A DNA stretch of 50,629 nucleotides, from positions 113,628 to 164,256 of the forward strand of contig NZIV01000033.1 in assembly GCA_002689995.1 (NCBI GenBank). The letters are read 5' to 3'. Position 1 is the stretch's first letter. Each line of letters begins with the position of its first letter. The DNA is from Fidelibacterota bacterium (GTDB lineage Bacteria; Fidelibacterota; Marinisomatia; SCGC-AAA003-L08; GCA-2689995). Below are positions 9,023 through 18,094 of this stretch, piece by piece. Below the pieces are notes generated by a model. The model did no database searches. It was not told the origin of the DNA and saw only the letters and a program-made list of their open reading frames with translations. Both the position numbers and the translations under genes were made by a program.

Positions 9023-10128
9023 ATTATTCTTTTATAGAATTTAATTAACTTATCTTCTTCAATGACCCAATTATATTTATGTTGAACTAATAAATTTCCA
9101 TTTGAACCGAATTCTTGAGCAATAACTGGATTTATTATAAATTTTTCTATTGCATTCGCTATTTCTAATGGATTCATTGGATCAACACAGTATCCACATT
9201 TGTTTTTTTCTACTATAGTTTTATATAAATCAAAATTAGAAGTAATAACAGGTAAAGAACATGCCATATATTCAAATATTTTGGTAGGATAAGATTCTAA
9301 ATAATTTTCTATTGGATGCAATAAGCTTAGGCCTAATAATGCATTCTTTGAATAATGATATCCATCTCTTATATCCATCCTACCATAGAAAATTACATTA
9401 TTTTCTAGGTGCATAAATGATTTGGGGATTTTAAGATTATACCAATTAGGTCCTACTAAATGTAGTTTTAATTCAATATTTTTTTTATATAAAATATCTA
9501 ATGCTGATATCATTTCATAGAAACCACGTTCAGGTGTAATTGCTCCAATGTAAAATAAATCTTTATTATTTTTTCTATTTGATAATTTAAAGTTATTAAA
9601 AACATCAATAATTGGAAAATTTAAAATAGTTTGGAATCGTTTACTATCTAATTTTGGATACAATTTTAAATATGAATTTTCTGCAAAAATGAGATAAAAT
9701 AAACTTCCTAAATATCTATTAAAAGTTTTTAAAATAAATATTATGATATACTTGAGTAACTTTGGGATTTTTAATTTATATTTTATTTAATCTAAATAGT
9801 TTTCATGAATATCAAAAATAATTGGTTTTTTTTTAAATATTCTTATAAATAATCCTAACGGTATTAACTCAAAATCATGAAAATGATATATATCTGAATT
9901 TGATTTAATTATTCTTTTAAAAATTTCAAATATAATTTTAATTCTATCTCTATAAGATTTCCAATATGGCAACCCAATAACTTTTATTTTACCTATTTCT
10001 TTATACTCAAAATCAGATGGTGCATGATATTCGACTATAAATTTTTTTGATAAAGATTTAACCTGTTTATGAAATATTCTTGTATCGTTCCATTGATGTA
10101 CAGAAGTAAAAACAAATACTTTTTTCAT
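9019..10128 (-). pseudogene. Family 4 glycosyltransferase interrupted by one in-frame TAA
   Basis: Two pieces in the same frame make one normal-length (about 369 codon) GT4 enzyme. The N-terminal Rossmann domain (10128 to 9790) ends ...FDIHENYLD. A single TAA follows at 9787-9789. Reading through it gives an uninterrupted frame (IKYKLKIPKLLK..., AENSYLKLYPKLD) into the C-terminal donor-binding domain, which has GAITPERGFYEMI, KIFEYMACSLPVI and the E-rich E-x7-E region. Only the stop is abnormal; no frameshift is present. The upstream overlap with wzy and downstream overlap with the GT2 gene are intact. It could be a recent pseudogene, a minority allele in a population assembly, a base error, or stop read-through. 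Confidence 0.82.
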
Positions 10129-11540
10129 TTAATAGTTCTATTGTATTTAATATTTAAATGATTAAATAATATAAAAATAAAATATAATAATATTAATCCA
10201 CGTGTTAAAAATAGGGTTGTAAAATTTGAACTGAAAAATCCGAAGGTAAAAATTGGAATCACTACTGCAGTGGAACAAACATATAGAAAGTTTTTTTTAA
10301 ATTCTGATGCTATCAAAAGCTTAAAATAAAATAAATGGGTAATAAGTCCAATAAAAAATGTTGAGATAAAAACACCTATTAATCCAAAATCTGCCCAAAA
10401 ATTACCTATATAGTTAGCATTACAACTACCTGATGTAGTTGGATCGTTCCACCAAACTCTAGCTACATAATTAGATAAAGGAAAAGTACCATCATAATGA
10501 AACCATGAAAATATTTGAGACGATCTACCCAATAAGAAATCATGAATATCAGGAAATATATAAAAGTATTGATACAAGACTTCACTTGGTATTATAAAGA
10601 TTCTGTACATTAAAGAGTTAATAACAATTTCTAAAGCACCGTTTTTTCCATAATGTAAAAAATAACTAATTGTAAATGGTATTGAGATTATAATTATAGA
10701 ATAAATAAATATAGTTCCAATATTTAATTTGTTTTTCTTAATATAATAATAAACTGTTAATATTAAAAATATAGTTGCAATAGGTGATTTCTCTAATGTA
10801 ATCGAATTAATGAATAAACCAATTATAAGAAAACTCCAAAATAGAAACCAGTATTTTCTTTTTTTAATATTATCTGCTAAAAATAAGCTTCCAACAATAC
10901 CAAATGGTAAAAATAATGACCTCACCCATATAAATAAATATTTTTCAATAGTACTTAAACCTAATGTTTTTAATGCCTGTTCTCTTAACAATGCTAATCT
11001 TGCATAATCACCAGGATTTTTAATCAATTCAAATAAAGGAATTTCATTTACTTTCATTAGATAATTTGCTATAATAAAAATACAAATTGATAGAAGGATA
11101 ACTAATAATTCATAATTTATTTTAAAAAGATTTGAATCATCAATCTTTTCATACTTCATATTTATTAATTTATTTAGTTCAATATTTTTAATTTTTATTC
11201 CAAATTGTAAGCCTAATGGATAAAAAATATAAAAAAATAAAATTGATATAAAATATGGAGTAGTATATTGATTAAAATTATATAAATAGCATATATATAT
11301 TGAGGGTATTGAAATAAATATCGTAAACGTAACTAATATTATAGATGGAAATGACATTAAATTTATTCCAGAGAATCCAAAAACTTCTTTCTTATTATAA
11401 ATAATTAATTCATAAAAAATTATAAAAATCATTAATGATGTAGTGTGTAAAAATAATTTATGATTAAATAAAAATGAATTAATAATAAAAATTATTGGGA
11501 AAAGACTGATAATAATTTTATCTATATTTAAAATATTCAT
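10125..11540 (-). CDS. Wzy-like oligosaccharide repeat-unit polymerase (probable)
   Basis: The 471-residue protein is almost entirely membrane helices (about 11-12), with one larger hydrophilic loop at about residues 315-385 containing SSQIFSWFHYDGTFPLSNY. This topology is that of O-antigen/capsule polymerases and ligases, which join lipid-linked repeat units on the periplasmic side. Sequence conservation in this family is low, so the call leans on topology and on position between the Wzx flippase and glycosyltransferase genes. The start is four bases from wzx, and the stop overlaps the GT4 start. Confidence 0.68.
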   Translation of the reverse strand: MNILNIDKIIISLFPIIFIINSFLFNHKLFLHTTSLMIFIIFYELIIYNKKEVFGFSGINLMSFPSIILVTFTIFISIPSIYICYLYNFNQYTTPYFISILFFYIFYPLGLQFGIKIKNIELNKLINMKYEKIDDSNLFKINYELLVILLSICIFIIANYLMKVNEIPLFELIKNPGDYARLALLREQALKTLGLSTIEKYLFIWVRSLFLPFGIVGSLFLADNIKKRKYWFLFWSFLIIGLFINSITLEKSPIATIFLILTVYYYIKKNKLNIGTIFIYSIIIISIPFTISYFLHYGKNGALEIVINSLMYRIFIIPSEVLYQYFYIFPDIHDFLLGRSSQIFSWFHYDGTFPLSNYVARVWWNDPTTSGSCNANYIGNFWADFGLIGVFISTFFIGLITHLFYFKLLIASEFKKNFLYVCSTAVVIPIFTFGFFSSNFTTLFLTRGLILLYFIFILFNHLNIKYNRTIK

Positions 11541-11544
11541 TTAA

Positions 11545-13005
11545 TTAAGAAACTATATTTTTCAGGGTTAACTCCTTGTACCATGAAATATTCAAGTATT
11601 TATAAAATAATATTGATAAGAATAAAATTGTAGACCAAATTATAAATTTCAGAATTAGAATATTGTAAATAGAAATATTAAGATTAATTTCAGATAAAAT
11701 ATAAAAAATTAAAAAACAAACTATGTTTAATAAAATAGAACATATAATATTTTTATTAAAAAATACAACTTTAGTATTATATATCAAAAATAAGATTGAA
11801 TTTATTCCTAGTAATACTATTGAGAAACCAAAACTAATTACAATCCAATATACACTGGTTTTTGCGAAATATATTAATAAAAATAAAGTTCCTGCACTTA
11901 CGGAATTTATTATATTAATATATGGCTTATTATATAGTCCATCAATTATTCCTCTCAAAATAATATATCCTAAATAAATTCCAATAAATGGTAAGATAAT
12001 TTTTAATGGTGAAATGATAGATGTATAATTTTCTCCAAAAGCTATTATTATTAACTCTGGAATAAAGAAATAAAGAGAAATACCAATTAAAAATAATAAT
12101 GAAAATATAATTTCAAATGAAAATTGTATGTATTTATTTATTTCTATATCATGATTATTCTTAACTAATTTTGAAATCTCTGGTACTAAAATTACATTAA
12201 ATGGAAAAACTAGCATTTGAATAATTTTACATAATGAGAGAACAATTCCTATCGAAGCTGCCGATTCAAGATTTGAATTAATCAAGATTGGCATGGTAAA
12301 AATTAGTGCTATAAATAAACCAGAAGGTATTCGGCTTATACCATATTTTAAAAAAATTTTATTTATTTTAGTTTTTTTTGGTTTAGAATTATGAATAATA
12401 TTGTTGAAATAAAGAGATTTTATTATAAATAAAAAATCAAAAGAAAATAAAATGAACGAATATAAGAAATAGAAGTATGAAACATAATTATTACCAATAT
12501 TTATTGGTAATATTAAAAATATTAATGAAATTATACCACTTAAACCAAAAATTATATTTATAAAATTCATCAATTTATAATCTTGTTTACCTCTAAAATA
12601 ATTATATACAAGATTATGGAAAATATTAACCAATAAAAATATTATTAATGCATAGAACTCAAAATTATAATTTAATGAGTTAAATATATAAATCTGAATA
12701 TTGTCTGATAAGTAATATATAGGTAACAATAGTAGAAAATTAAATATTAGTATTATTTTTATAGAATCTGAAAAATTGTTTATCGAATTAAAATTTTCAT
12801 TATGTGAAAATTTTGCCAAACTTAATCCAAGATTTAGAGAAAATATTGGAATACAAAATGTAGAAATTCTTCTTATCACTAAGAAAAGTCCTATTTCCTC
12901 TTTACTTAATTTATGAGATAAAAATGATAGTATAAATAACCCTATTAAAGCTACTAATAATTGAGAAAAAATTGTATGTGAAAGACTTTTTAAAAATAAT
13001 TTCAA
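11545..13005 (-). CDS. Wzx-like polysaccharide flippase (MOP superfamily)
   Basis: The 486-residue integral membrane protein has about 14 hydrophobic segments. Its N-terminus (FLSHKLSKEEIGLFLVIRRIS) is typical of the polysaccharide-specific transporters of the MATE/MOP superfamily. Such proteins move undecaprenyl-diphosphate-linked repeat units from the cytoplasmic to the periplasmic leaflet. The central VPEISKLVKNN stretch resembles the conserved P-E-loop between the two halves. The gene lies directly upstream of the Wzy-like gene and downstream of the chain-length gene, the usual order in Wzx/Wzy clusters. Confidence 0.85.
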   Translation of the reverse strand: MKLFLKSLSHTIFSQLLVALIGLFILSFLSHKLSKEEIGLFLVIRRISTFCIPIFSLNLGLSLAKFSHNENFNSINNFSDSIKIILIFNFLLLLPIYYLSDNIQIYIFNSLNYNFEFYALIIFLLVNIFHNLVYNYFRGKQDYKLMNFINIIFGLSGIISLIFLILPINIGNNYVSYFYFLYSFILFSFDFLFIIKSLYFNNIIHNSKPKKTKINKIFLKYGISRIPSGLFIALIFTMPILINSNLESAASIGIVLSLCKIIQMLVFPFNVILVPEISKLVKNNHDIEINKYIQFSFEIIFSLLFLIGISLYFFIPELIIIAFGENYTSIISPLKIILPFIGIYLGYIILRGIIDGLYNKPYINIINSVSAGTLFLLIYFAKTSVYWIVISFGFSIVLLGINSILFLIYNTKVVFFNKNIICSILLNIVCFLIFYILSEINLNISIYNILILKFIIWSTILFLSILFYKYLNISWYKELTLKNIVS

Positions 13006-13021
13006 GTATCAATTTTATTTT

Positions 13022-14038
13022 TTAATTAAAAATCATTTTAGATCGCTCATTAAAATAGGTATAGTACAAACTAATAATAATAGATATTAAAAAAGATAAT
13101 ATTACAATTTTAGTTCTTTTAGGTTTGGCTTTTTGAGCTGGAGCTATCCCTTTATCTAAAATTTTAATTACAGGTGTTGATTTTAATTCTTCAATTTTTG
13201 CTAATTCATACTGTTGTCTTAAAGTAATATATACCTGTTGGTTGACTTCAACATCTCTAATTAGTCTTCCACGCTGTAATTGAATTTCAGGTGTATCCAA
13301 AACAATAGGATTATTCTTTCTAAAATAAGTCAACTTTATTTCAGAATCAGATAAATCAGTTTTTGAATTATTCATCCTATTTTCTATGAATTTCCTATGA
13401 TCCAAAGATTCTAAAAATAAATCACTACTAACATGTAACTTAATTTCATTAGCAATAAAATTCACAACATCAGAAGCTAATTTAGGCTCCTCCATTAATA
13501 TCTTAATTTTAATAAGACCTGTTTCATTTTCAACTACTCTCAGTCTTTTACTCAATTCTTCTAATGCAATTTCAATATATTTTTGTTCATTACTTAATTT
13601 ATTATCTGTATTAATAAGAGATTTGATAAATCGAAAAATATTAAAAGATAAAGTATCATCAATTGCCCAATATTTTACAAGACTAACATCTTTATCGTAT
13701 TTTATATTTGGCCATTTATTTAAAATAACTTTTTCTCTTAGAGAATTACTTTTAACTAAATCAGTTATATTGAATAATGAGTTATTGTTACCATTTAAAT
13801 TTATTCCAAAGGTTGATGCTAGTCCTTGGATATTACCAAAACTTTGATTGTTAGTATTTTCTTTTACCGGGTAAATTGATGTATAGGCTTCATAATAAGG
13901 TGTAGCAACAGATACATATATTATTGAAAAAAGGGTTATAATTAGAGAAAAAATGATTATATTATATCTTTTTAACCAAAAAAGTTTTAAAATAGTTAGT
14001 AATTCCATTTCTTGCGGTATGTTTCTATTATTTTCCAA
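13022..14038 (-). CDS. Wzz/chain-length determinant family protein without kinase domain
   Basis: The 338-residue protein has two membrane helices (about 22-46 and 310-328) flanking a periplasmic, helix-rich domain with a long predicted coiled coil at about 220-290. This is the Wzz polysaccharide co-polymerase layout. The C-terminal motif KAKPKRTKIVILS is the Pro-Lys-rich segment that precedes the second helix. There is no cytoplasmic tyrosine-kinase domain and no Wzb-type phosphatase nearby, so it is not a full Wzc. It should set chain length together with the Wza-like exporter encoded one base upstream. Confidence 0.85.
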   Translation of the reverse strand: MENNRNIPQEMELLTILKLFWLKRYNIIIFSLIITLFSIIYVSVATPYYEAYTSIYPVKENTNNQSFGNIQGLASTFGINLNGNNNSLFNITDLVKSNSLREKVILNKWPNIKYDKDVSLVKYWAIDDTLSFNIFRFIKSLINTDNKLSNEQKYIEIALEELSKRLRVVENETGLIKIKILMEEPKLASDVVNFIANEIKLHVSSDLFLESLDHRKFIENRMNNSKTDLSDSEIKLTYFRKNNPIVLDTPEIQLQRGRLIRDVEVNQQVYITLRQQYELAKIEELKSTPVIKILDKGIAPAQKAKPKRTKIVILSFLISIIISLYYTYFNERSKMIFN

Positions 14039-14039
14039 T

Positions 14040-15662
14040 TTAATTACCCAGAATATTTTGTATGACTATAATAGTAGTTGAGATTTGACTAATAATTGCC
14101 ATCCATTCTTTAAATCTATCCCACGAATTATAATCTAATTTTTCTGCTATAAAAATTATATCACCACTTTCAATTTTTAAATCATTTGAAAATGGTAACT
14201 TTTGTCCAGTACTATACTTGATTATATATTTTTTTCTTGTAGAATTTTTTGTTAATCCACCTGAAAGTTTTATATAATCTAATGGATCAAATTTTATTAT
14301 ATATGGGTAACGCCCAGGATGTTTAATTGCTCCAATTATTTCAACATAATCTATTTTTTTTGGAATAACAATATGATCTCCTGGCGATATTATAAAATCA
14401 TAAATTGAATTTGTAAATTTTTTATTACTCGATCTAATTAATCCTTTTGTTATACCATTTCTTGCTTTAATGTATGAATTTTCAGAATTATTTCTATTTT
14501 CTACTGGTATTTGTAATATTCTTCTTAATTCAGAATCTTCTGTTTCCTCTATTAATATATTATTAATAATTATACTATTGGAATCACCAATATCAGTCAC
14601 TCCACCACATCTATCTATTAAGCTTCCTATTGAATGTAATCCATCGGAAATTGAATATACACCAGGATATTTTATTTCTCCCTCAATTGTTATTAATTCT
14701 TGTTGTTTATAATTTTGAACTTTTCTTATTAAAATATGATCAAATTCATTTATAAAAAAACTTTTGTGATTATTTTCTGAATCCAGAATGATTTTAAAAG
14801 CTTCTTGATTATTTTTATATCTAGTTATCTCAATATAGCTTCCATCCGAATCACTTGAGAAACCTCCTGCAAGCTCTATAATATTATGAAGGTTATCACC
14901 TTCTATAAACTCAAAATCTCCATCATTCATAATTCCTCCATAGATACCGATAGTCTTATCTTTAAAAGAAAATTTAATAATATCATTTTGCAGCAAATAT
15001 GGATTTGAGTTAATATCTCCTAAAATAAAATATTGTTCTAAATCAATATTTTCATATTTATTACCTCTAATTAATGTTATGTTTCTTGTTGATAAAGTTT
15101 TTATTTCAGTTATTTCGTCTTCTAATTTTAATTCAGATTGGTTATAATTTTTTTCATTGATTTTAGAATTAACTATTTCATAAACATCAGATAATCTTTG
15201 AGTTGAAGTTAATGTTAGTTGGCTAATTTTCAAATCAATTGCACCAATAATATTTACTTTAATTTGTCTTACTTTTTCTAAATTAATATTTATTTTTGCG
15301 TCAGGGTACTGCTGAATACAATAATCTATTATTTTTTTTATTGCTTTTTTTAGTATTAAACCATCGATATGAATACTACCTATCGCTGGTATTTGAATTT
15401 TACCTGTTGGAGATATTTGCAGAGATAATGTTACAACTTTGCTAGTTGATACCATAGTAAAATTAAATTGATCTCCAGGCCCTACAATATACTCCATTTC
15501 ATCAATAGTTTTGTCTAATGCAAAGTTAGATAAATTCTTATTAAATTCAATTTTAGGTCTAAATTGCTCTTTTAAATCATGTTCTTTTAAATTTGGAAAT
15601 TGGATTGCGAGCAGTGTAGAAACTAAAATTATATAAATTAAAGTTAAATAATTTTTTTTCAT
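14040..15662 (-). CDS. Wza-like polysaccharide export protein with SLBB domains
   Basis: The 540-residue periplasmic/outer-membrane protein starts with a signal segment (about 3-20). The poly-export domain follows at about 50-125 (YIVGPGDQFNF, SPTGKIQIPAIG). At least three SLBB-type beta-grasp modules come after it, including EGEIKYPGVYSISDG and IGAIKHPGRYPYI. A short hydrophobic C-terminal segment (about 515-538) is consistent with the outer-membrane-spanning helix of Wza-type pores. No lipobox cysteine follows the signal segment, unlike E. coli Wza. It is expected to form the export channel for the polymer. It starts one base after rfbC and ends one base before the Wzz-like gene. Confidence 0.85.
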   Translation of the reverse strand: MKKNYLTLIYIILVSTLLAIQFPNLKEHDLKEQFRPKIEFNKNLSNFALDKTIDEMEYIVGPGDQFNFTMVSTSKVVTLSLQISPTGKIQIPAIGSIHIDGLILKKAIKKIIDYCIQQYPDAKININLEKVRQIKVNIIGAIDLKISQLTLTSTQRLSDVYEIVNSKINEKNYNQSELKLEDEITEIKTLSTRNITLIRGNKYENIDLEQYFILGDINSNPYLLQNDIIKFSFKDKTIGIYGGIMNDGDFEFIEGDNLHNIIELAGGFSSDSDGSYIEITRYKNNQEAFKIILDSENNHKSFFINEFDHILIRKVQNYKQQELITIEGEIKYPGVYSISDGLHSIGSLIDRCGGVTDIGDSNSIIINNILIEETEDSELRRILQIPVENRNNSENSYIKARNGITKGLIRSSNKKFTNSIYDFIISPGDHIVIPKKIDYVEIIGAIKHPGRYPYIIKFDPLDYIKLSGGLTKNSTRKKYIIKYSTGQKLPFSNDLKIESGDIIFIAEKLDYNSWDRFKEWMAIISQISTTIIVIQNILGN

Positions 15663-15663
15663 T

Positions 15664-16182
15664 TTAAATATATTTTAATTTTTCATCTTTTTCAGATAAT
15701 ATTGGATTTTCTATTGGCCATTTAATATTTATATTTTTATCATTCCATTTTATACCTCTTTCAAATTTAGGATTATATATATTTGTACATTTATATGATA
15801 CTAATGCTGAATTTGATAATACACAATAACCATGTGCAAAACCTTCAGGTATATAAAGCTGTCGATTGTTTTTTGAATTCAACTCAAATCCTACCCACTT
15901 TAAGTAATTTACACTATTATTTCTTATATCTACAGCAACGTCAAATATCGCACCCTCATAACATTGCACTAATTTACCTTGAGGTTTATTAATTTGATAA
16001 TGCAATCCTCTTAATACATTTTTTTTTGAATAAACTAAATTATCTTGAATAAATTTATTAGAGAAATTTTGGGAAAGGTATTTTTCATGATTATAAGTCT
16101 CCATAAATGAACCTCGTGAGTCTTTATAAACTTCCGTTTCTATTAATAAAACTTCTGAAATTTTGGTTTTAATTATTTTCAA
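15664..16182 (-). CDS. rfbC: dTDP-4-dehydrorhamnose 3,5-epimerase
   Basis: The 172-residue cupin-fold protein converts dTDP-4-keto-6-deoxyglucose to dTDP-4-keto-L-rhamnose. It carries the family signatures DSRGSFMETY, NVLRGLHYQ (with the catalytic histidine), PQGKLVQC and IPEGFAHGYCVLS. The later ALVSYKC and WNDKNINIKWP carry the active-site tyrosine region. The start overlaps rfbA by four bases. Together with rfbA and rfbB it provides three of four steps toward dTDP-L-rhamnose. The final reductase gene rfbD is not in this window. Confidence 0.95.
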   Translation of the reverse strand: MKIIKTKISEVLLIETEVYKDSRGSFMETYNHEKYLSQNFSNKFIQDNLVYSKKNVLRGLHYQINKPQGKLVQCYEGAIFDVAVDIRNNSVNYLKWVGFELNSKNNRQLYIPEGFAHGYCVLSNSALVSYKCTNIYNPKFERGIKWNDKNINIKWPIENPILSEKDEKLKYI

Positions 16183-17042
16183 GAAATTAACTTTCTCAAA
16201 TATTCTGAATAATCATTTTTAGGATATGAATTAATTAATTCCTTAAATGCTGATTTTGAAATAAAATTTTTACTTAAAGCGACTTCTTCAATACAACCAA
16301 TTTTCAGTCCCTGCCTTGATTCAATTGTTTCAATAAAAGCTCCAGCCTCTAGCAAGCTCTTATGGGTTCCAGTATCTAACCATGCTATTCCTCTACCAAG
16401 TAACTCAATTTTTAAAGATTTTTTATTTAAATATTCTTTATTTACATCTGTTATTTCTAACTCACCCCTGGAAGAAGGTGTTAAATTATTAGAAATATCA
16501 ATAACTTGATTATCGTAAATATATAAACCTGGAATTACATAATCTGATTTTGGATGTTTAGGTTTTTCTTCAATACTGATAACATTAAAATTATTATCAA
16601 ATTCAACAACACCATATCTTTCTGGATCATTAACCTTATATCCAAAAATTAATGCACCAGAAAAGTTATCCAATTGGATTTGAATATTATGTAAATATTT
16701 ATGACCATAAAATATATTGTCACCTAAAATTAATGCAATAGGTTCATTTTTAATAAAATTTTTGCCAAGTATAAAAGCTTCAGCAATTCCATTTGGTTTA
16801 TTTTGAACAGTATATTCTAAGGATAAACCTAACTTAGAACCATCACCTAATAATGATTCATATTTCGGTGTATCATCGGGTGTAGATATAATAAGTATCT
16901 CATTGATTCCTAATAGCATTAGTGTAGATAATGGATAATAAATCATAGGTTTATCGTATACGGGCATTAATTGCTTGCTAGCAACTTCTGTTAATGGGAA
17001 TAATCTAGTTCCAGCTCCTCCTGCTAAAATAATACCTTTCAA
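16179..17042 (-). CDS. rfbA: Glucose-1-phosphate thymidylyltransferase
   Basis: The 287-residue protein joins glucose-1-phosphate and dTTP to make dTDP-glucose, the entry step of deoxysugar synthesis. The nucleotide-binding signature GGAGTRLFPLT (8-18) and KQLMPVYDKPMIYYPLS follow the family pattern. LGDNIFYG and IEEKPKHPKS are also present, as is the WLDTGTHKSLLEA block. Length is typical for RmlA/RfbA. Its start overlaps rfbB and its stop overlaps rfbC by four bases each, a tight operon. Confidence 0.96.
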   Translation of the reverse strand: MKGIILAGGAGTRLFPLTEVASKQLMPVYDKPMIYYPLSTLMLLGINEILIISTPDDTPKYESLLGDGSKLGLSLEYTVQNKPNGIAEAFILGKNFIKNEPIALILGDNIFYGHKYLHNIQIQLDNFSGALIFGYKVNDPERYGVVEFDNNFNVISIEEKPKHPKSDYVIPGLYIYDNQVIDISNNLTPSSRGELEITDVNKEYLNKKSLKIELLGRGIAWLDTGTHKSLLEAGAFIETIESRQGLKIGCIEEVALSKNFISKSAFKELINSYPKNDYSEYLRKLIS

Positions 17043-18094
17043 TATACTAAACCATGTCTTGTAATTTTATAAGAACCATCTTGTATAGAATTAATCCAAT
17101 TTTGATTTTCTAAATACCATATAATTGTTTTTCGAATTCCTTCTTCAAATGATATGTTAGGCTTCCAATCTAAATTTTTAATAATTTTTGATATATCAAC
17201 TGCGTATCTAAAATCATGTCCAGGTCGATTTTCAACATATTTAATTAATTTATTATAATTTAATTTATTTTTTCTTGGCCTTAATTGATCCATAATTTTA
17301 CAAATTTCATTGACTACGTCAATATTCTTTCTTTCAGAGTTTCCTCCAATATTATATGTTTCTCCAATTTTTCCATTTATAAGTACATTATAAATTGCCT
17401 CACAATGATCTTCTACAAAAAGCCAATCTCTAACATTTTCACCCTTACCATAAACAGGAAGATCTTCCTCTAAAAGACATTTTTGAATTATCACCGGTAT
17501 TAATTTTTCTGGAAATTGATAAGGACCATAATTATTAGAACAGTTAGTTATTAATGTTGGGAGACAATATGTTTTATTCCATGCTCTGACAAAATGATCT
17601 GAAGAAGCTTTTGATGCAGAGTAAGGTGAACTTGGATTGTAAGGTGTTGTTTCTAAAAATTTACCATCATAAGGTAAACTACCGTAAACTTCATCAGTAG
17701 AAATATGTAAAAATTTAAATTTAGGTTTTTTATTTCCATCTAAATTATTATAATAATTCAAACTAGACTGTAATAATTTCACTGTTCCAATAACATTAGT
17801 CTGGACAAAATCTATAGGAGTATCAATTGAACGGTCTACATGCGATTCCGCAGCTAAGTTCACAATTATATCAGGACTTTCTGAATTAAATACCTGTTTT
17901 ATTTTATCAGAATCCTCTATGTCAAGATGATAAAACTTATAATTAGGATGATTTTCTATTTCTTTTAATGAGTTTATGTTACCAGCATAAGTTAACTTAT
18001 CAATATTGACTATACTATTGTTATACTTTTTTATCATTAATTGAATAAAATTTGACCCGATAAATCCAGCCCCACCAGTAACTAAAATTTTCAT
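17039..18094 (-). CDS. rfbB: dTDP-glucose 4,6-dehydratase
   Basis: The 351-residue extended short-chain dehydrogenase binds NAD through GGAGFIGSNF (7-16). It shows the dehydratase-specific STDEVYGSL (Asp-Glu pair) and the catalytic YSASKASSDH. It turns dTDP-glucose into dTDP-4-keto-6-deoxyglucose. Conserved C-terminal blocks NNYGPYQFPEKLIP and YNIGGNSERKN are intact. Its ATG directly abuts the stop codon of the upstream von Willebrand A protein gene, and it starts the recognised sugar-nucleotide part of the polysaccharide operon. Confidence 0.96.
   Translation of the reverse strand: MKILVTGGAGFIGSNFIQLMIKKYNNSIVNIDKLTYAGNINSLKEIENHPNYKFYHLDIEDSDKIKQVFNSESPDIIVNLAAESHVDRSIDTPIDFVQTNVIGTVKLLQSSLNYYNNLDGNKKPKFKFLHISTDEVYGSLPYDGKFLETTPYNPSSPYSASKASSDHFVRAWNKTYCLPTLITNCSNNYGPYQFPEKLIPVIIQKCLLEEDLPVYGKGENVRDWLFVEDHCEAIYNVLINGKIGETYNIGGNSERKNIDVVNEICKIMDQLRPRKNKLNYNKLIKYVENRPGHDFRYAVDISKIIKNLDWKPNISFEEGIRKTIIWYLENQNWINSIQDGSYKITRHGLVY

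Noticed and set aside
9664-9786. Treating the two GT4 pieces as separate genes
   Set aside because: They share one frame, the region between encodes family-like residues, and each half alone lacks a complete GT-B fold.
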